DNA of 14,646 nucleotides. It comes from Lachnospiraceae bacterium UBA4348. Lineage in GTDB: Bacteria; Bacillota; Clostridia; Lachnospirales; Lachnospiraceae. Positions within the stretch are counted from its first letter, which is position 1. Every line of letters starts with the position of its first letter. A program made the position numbers and the translations under genes. Below, piece after piece: positions 12,165-14,646 of the stretch. The stretch is taken from assembly GCA_002394165.1 (NCBI GenBank), contig DGTA01000115.1:1-14646 (forward strand), given 5' to 3'. The notes below the pieces were generated by a model, which ran no database searches, was not told the DNA's origin, and saw only the letters and a program-made list of their open reading frames with translations.

Positions 12165-13004
12165 ATGAAGATTTATGAGAACGAGACATTCGATGAAGAA
12201 AGAGCATTATACGGCAGCCGCGGGGTGAAAGTCTTTTCCTGCAGGTTTGACGGCCCCGCGGACGGGGAGAGTGCCCTGAAGGAAAGCAGAGATATCGAGG
12301 CGGAAGACTGTTACTTCAACCTGCGCTATCCTTTCTGGCATGACACAAACCTGCAGATAGAGAACTGTGAGATGACCCAGGCCTGCCGCGCGGCGCTCTG
12401 GTATTCCGGGAATATCCGGATCAAAAATTCAAAACTTCACGGCATCAAAGCTCTCCGCGAGTGTTCGGATGTCCGGATCGAGGGGAGCGATATCATCTCC
12501 CCGGAATTCGGATGGTCCGTGAGCAACATTACAATGAAGGATACAAAGGCAGAGAGCGAATATTTCATGATGCGCTCGGATCACCTTACCTTTGACAGGG
12601 TGAAGCTGACCGGAAAGTACTCGTTCCAGTACATCACCGATTCGGTCTTTACAAACTGCGAACTTGACACCAAGGATGCATTCTGGCATGCTGAAAATGT
12701 ACTAATAAAAGACAGCATCATCCGCGGGGAATATCTCGCCTGGTACTGCAGGAATGTTACTTTTGAAAACTGCACGATCATCGGGACGCAGCCACTCTGT
12801 TACTGCCGGGGCCTGAAACTGGTCAACTGCCGTATGATCGACGCAGACCTTTCGTTTGAAAAATCGGATGTGGATGCCCATATCACGACAGAGGTGGACA
12901 GCATCAAGAACCCCAGGAGCGGGGTGATCACAATTCCCGCGGTCAAAGAGGTGATCATGGACGATCCGGAGGCGAAAGGAGAGATCTGTATTTCCCGGAA
13001 CTGA
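12165..13004 (+). CDS. DUF3737 family protein (predicted right-handed beta-helix)
   Basis: 279 residues, matching the DUF3737 family in length and motifs: the N-terminal YENETFDEERALYGSRGVKV, FDGPADGESALKES, the repeated short rungs (FWHDTNL, AALWYSGNIRI, FWHAENVLI, AWYCRNVTF) and a C-terminal stretch ending GEICISRN. The repeating pattern of about 20 residues with N, C and F at fixed places suggests a parallel beta-helix like pectate lyase folds, but no catalytic set is recognisable and no signal peptide is present. The family often sits next to LysR regulators and small hydrolases or oxidoreductases in Firmicutes (recalled). AAAGGAAA precedes the ATG. Function unknown. Confidence 0.9.
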   Translation: MKIYENETFDEERALYGSRGVKVFSCRFDGPADGESALKESRDIEAEDCYFNLRYPFWHDTNLQIENCEMTQACRAALWYSGNIRIKNSKLHGIKALRECSDVRIEGSDIISPEFGWSVSNITMKDTKAESEYFMMRSDHLTFDRVKLTGKYSFQYITDSVFTNCELDTKDAFWHAENVLIKDSIIRGEYLAWYCRNVTFENCTIIGTQPLCYCRGLKLVNCRMIDADLSFEKSDVDAHITTEVDSIKNPRSGVITIPAVKEVIMDDPEAKGEICISRN

Positions 13005-13017
13005 GGGAGGAAGAAGG

Positions 13018-14001
13018 ATGTCTTCGAGAAGGAATGCATGGTGGAGACTGATCATGGCAGGCATGTTGGCTGTATTGCTGCTTTCTGTGAACGCAGCGGC
13101 CGCATCGCCTGTCTTAAACCGGAAATCGGCAGTGCTCAAAATAAACGGGCAGGTCAGGCTGAAAGTCAAAAATGCCGGAAAAGTCTCCTCGTGGTTTTCC
13201 GACGATCCGACAGTCGCCTCCGTCAGCAGCAAAGGCGTGGTAAAGGGCGTCGGTTACGGATCTGCCAATATTACCGTGAAGGCCGACGGGAGGACCCTCA
13301 GAGCCCGGATCAGCGTGAAGGATCCCCGGACCGACAAGAAGATGTCCCTTCCCTACTCCGGATATAAAAAGCTCACGAAAAATGCCCACGGACTGGTCTC
13401 GGACGTGATCGCGATCGCGAAGTCACAGTACGGATACAACGATGGCCTCGCTTACTTCGGCACCAAGTGGAATACATACGGCGTCAACCTGCGTGACCGG
13501 GACGCACCCGGATCGTGGTGCACGGATTTCGCTACCTGGTGCCTGGTTGCTGCCAGGGTGCCCGGTGCCAAGCCTCTTTTTGACGTGAACAACACCTACC
13601 GGCGGGATCTGACGATCATGGGATATTACAGCTCCAAAAACGCCTTATACCGTTATTCGCTCTCAAAAGACGGCGGCAGCGGGCGCCTGGAAGGATATAA
13701 GATCAGAGGCACCCTTACGCCGAAGACGATCCGTGCCGGAGATATCGCCCTGGTGGACAACGGACACCATTCGACGATCGTCATGGGGGTGAACCCCAAC
13801 GGAAGTATCTCGGTGGTAGAAGGCAATCCGGTAAGGATCGGCAGGGTCATCGCCGGGAAATATATTTATGCCGTTGCCCGGCCCGCCTACAACCGGCCTG
13901 TTATGGACCTGAATACGCTCAGCAAAGGCTCGAAGAGCGAAAAAGGCAGAAGCGGCTTTGCCGGCGGCCTGAGCCAGCTGGTGAAGAATGCGATGAAGTG
14001 A
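13018..14001 (+). CDS. Secreted Big2-CHAP domain protein (putative peptidoglycan amidase/endopeptidase)
   Basis: 327 residues. Signal peptide 1-29 (basic SSRRNAWWR, hydrophobic core, AAAAS). A Big2-type immunoglobulin-like domain spans about 32-101 (LKINGQVRLKVKNAG, WFSDDPTVASVSSKG, VVKGVGYGSANITVKA). A CHAP cysteine peptidase domain spans about 125-290: C168 in GSWCTDFATWCL, H250/H251 in DNGHHSTIVMG, and N270 in VEGNP as the probable third residue. The C-terminal 35 residues are basic and low in complexity. It is exported and probably cuts or remodels cell-wall peptides. GGGAGGAAGAAGG precedes the ATG, and it lies 13 bp after the DUF3737 gene, so it may be the last gene of the LysR-controlled operon, though its function looks unrelated to the hydrolase. 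Confidence 0.9.
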   Translation: MSSRRNAWWRLIMAGMLAVLLLSVNAAAASPVLNRKSAVLKINGQVRLKVKNAGKVSSWFSDDPTVASVSSKGVVKGVGYGSANITVKADGRTLRARISVKDPRTDKKMSLPYSGYKKLTKNAHGLVSDVIAIAKSQYGYNDGLAYFGTKWNTYGVNLRDRDAPGSWCTDFATWCLVAARVPGAKPLFDVNNTYRRDLTIMGYYSSKNALYRYSLSKDGGSGRLEGYKIRGTLTPKTIRAGDIALVDNGHHSTIVMGVNPNGSISVVEGNPVRIGRVIAGKYIYAVARPAYNRPVMDLNTLSKGSKSEKGRSGFAGGLSQLVKNAMK

Positions 14002-14021
14002 GGGGATTTTATCACTGTCTC

Positions 14022-14041
14022 GCCGCAGCTTTTGCGGCTGC
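14022..14041 (+). terminator. Weak hairpin after the Big2-CHAP gene
   Basis: GCCGCA (14022-14027) pairs with TGCGGC (14033-14038) over a 5-nt loop. Only an A-rich stretch follows rather than a T-tract, so termination here is doubtful and the operon may read into the downstream leader. Confidence 0.35.
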
Positions 14042-14074
14042 AAATAATAATCAAAAATCTTTGTGGATTCCTCC

Positions 14075-14172
14075 CTGCGGATACGTATTTAATAACATCA
14101 GCAAAGAGCTGATGATCCGCAGTGTATTGATTAGAACCCGTTCAAACGGGATATGTTTTATATGAATCAATA
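14075..14172 (+). promoter_or_regulatory. Structured leader of the 42-codon peptide gene
   Basis: Domain 1: CTGCGGAT (14075-14082) pairs with ATCCGCAG (14115-14122); the inner stem CATCAGC / GCTGATG (14096-14102 / 14108-14114) stacks directly on it, with a 13-nt one-sided bulge. Domain 2: TATTGATT (14125-14132) pairs with AATCAATA (14165-14172) and encloses two hairpins, CCCGT-TCAA-ACGGG (14037 further on: 14137-14150) and ATAT-GTTTT-ATAT (14151-14163), a three-way junction. The ribosome binding site AAAGGAG (14175-14181) begins 2 nt after domain 2, so folding could gate translation. It is not a riboswitch class I recognise. No convincing promoter was found. Confidence 0.55.
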
Positions 14173-14190
14173 AGAAAGGAGACCATTAAG

Positions 14191-14319
14191 ATGAAGAAAT
14201 TTGTTGAAATGATGAAAAGATTTGCAGCATACATGAACAGCACACTCAATGAGGTTTCAAAGGTTGATCCGATGTGGCCCTACCCGGGAACCGGCGCCGC
14301 ATATATCTGCGCATTTTGA
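14191..14319 (+). CDS. Small peptide gene, 42 codons
   Basis: ATG with AAAGGAG nine bases upstream and TGA at 14317-14319. The peptide has an amphipathic basic N-terminal half (MKKFVEMMKRFAAYMNSTL), an acidic hinge (NEVSKVD) and a hydrophobic aromatic tail (PMWPYPGTGAAYICAF) with a single Cys three residues from the end. It has no signal peptide or membrane segment of normal length. It is bracketed by a structured leader and a strong terminator, so it forms its own transcription unit or the tail of the upstream one. The layout (helical leader, then a short Gly/Pro/aromatic tail) resembles precursors of modified or signalling peptides, but no processing enzyme is in the window. Function unknown. 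Confidence 0.65.
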   Translation: MKKFVEMMKRFAAYMNSTLNEVSKVDPMWPYPGTGAAYICAF

Positions 14320-14337
14320 ATACTGAATAATAACAGA

Positions 14338-14372
14338 GGGGCTGCCGCACCAGAAGCGGCAGCCCTGTTTTT
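14338..14372 (+). terminator. Strong intrinsic terminator after the peptide gene
   Basis: GGGCTGCCGC (14339-14348) pairs perfectly with GCGGCAGCCC (14356-14365) over the loop ACCAGAA, followed by TGTTTTTG. It ends the peptide transcript 20 bp after its stop codon. Confidence 0.9.
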
Positions 14373-14425
14373 GTGTTGATATCTGCCCGGACGAATGCTT
14401 TGACGAAGTGATCTCCCGGTGAACC

Positions 14426-14646
14426 TCACTCCCTTATCGGCTTTAACTCCGGCACGTTCTCTTCATAGATCTGGGCCAGCCCGCCGTGGGAGGTCTCACG
14501 GTATTTCTCGTTGAGGTCGAGTCCCGTGCGGTACATGGTCGCCACCACCTCATCGAAGGAGATCTTCCGCGTCGCATAGAGGAAGCGGGAGAGGTTGACG
14601 GAGCTTAAGGCACGCATGGCCGCGACGGCGTTGCGCTCGATGCAGG
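14426..14646 (-). CDS. sdaA: L-serine dehydratase (iron-sulfur type), C-terminal fragment
   Basis: The last 72 residues of a gene that begins beyond the right edge. The visible part starts with CIERNAVAAMRAL, whose Cys is a ligand of the catalytic iron-sulfur cluster. It continues with RKISFDEVVATMYRTGLDLNEKYRETSHGGLA, matching the C-terminus of E. coli-type single-chain SdaA/SdaB (there ...KYRETSRGGLA). The enzyme deaminates L-serine to pyruvate and ammonia in the cytosol. The first ATG in the window (14617) is internal, not the start. It is convergent with the peptide gene. Confidence 0.9.
   Translation of the reverse strand, partial: CIERNAVAAMRALSSVNLSRFLYATRKISFDEVVATMYRTGLDLNEKYRETSHGGLAQIYEENVPELKPIRE

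Noticed and set aside
14281..14319. Sortase-like motif YPGTG in the small peptide
   Set aside because: Only seven residues follow it, with no membrane segment and no positive tail, and the peptide has no signal sequence.
14191..14319. AgrD-type autoinducer precursor
   Set aside because: The Cys is three residues from the end with no acidic C-terminal tail, and no AgrB-like gene is in the window. Kept only as an unclassified peptide.
14191..14372. Attenuator leader peptide for a downstream gene
   Set aside because: The next gene (SdaA) is on the opposite strand, so the terminator ends the peptide transcript and cannot control a downstream operon.
14373..14425. Gap between the peptide terminator and the SdaA stop
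   Set aside because: Fifty-three bases with no reading frame, hairpin or repeat that I can support.

Overview
The window looks like a chromosomal segment of a moderately GC-rich Firmicute, most likely a Lachnospiraceae-type clostridium. This is inferred from strong AGGAGG-type ribosome binding sites, sigma-A-like promoters, the DUF1893, DUF3737 and single-chain SdaA proteins, and Big2-CHAP exports. No rRNA, tRNA, CRISPR array or transposase gene is visible.

Layout. (1) 2-841 is the 3' part of a gene for a tail-fibre-like protein (pyocin-knob type), followed by a DUF1893 gene (881-1315). (2) A PLP aminotransferase (minus) overlaps DUF1893 tail to tail and is divergent from an iron-containing alcohol dehydrogenase family gene (plus). 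(3) A polar amino acid ABC importer operon on the minus strand runs binding protein, permease, ATPase (6053 down to 3670). It has a good promoter, an intercistronic hairpin and a bidirectional terminator. (4) 6254-6497 is a decayed remnant of a secreted-protein gene, sharing a bidirectional terminator with an M29 aminopeptidase gene (minus). (5) A ribonucleoside hydrolase (RihB-like, minus) and a CRP-family regulator resembling E. coli YeiL (plus) are divergent. A perfect 12-bp palindrome sits at -41.5 from the predicted rihB start, as expected for CRP-type class II activation. The same gene pair is adjacent in E. coli. (6) 9689-9926 is a 238-bp palindromic element with 13-bp terminal inverted repeats that start with TA and a highly structured core. 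It lies between the convergent yeiL-like and LysR genes and supplies the stop codon of one and the C-terminal codons of the other. A near-identical 23-bp copy of its end lies after rihB. (7) The LysR gene is divergent from a small-protein / alpha-beta hydrolase / DUF3737 / Big2-CHAP gene set, with a three-half-site operator between. (8) 14075-14370 holds a structured leader, a 42-codon peptide gene and a strong terminator. (9) The window ends in the C-terminal part of an iron-sulfur L-serine dehydratase (minus).

Functionally the window is rich in nitrogen and carbon scavenging: amino acid import, transamination, peptide trimming, nucleoside hydrolysis and serine deamination. The two features most likely to be undescribed are the 238-bp element at 9689-9926 and the leader-peptide-terminator unit at 14075-14370. 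All family names come from recognising sequence motifs by eye; no database search was run.
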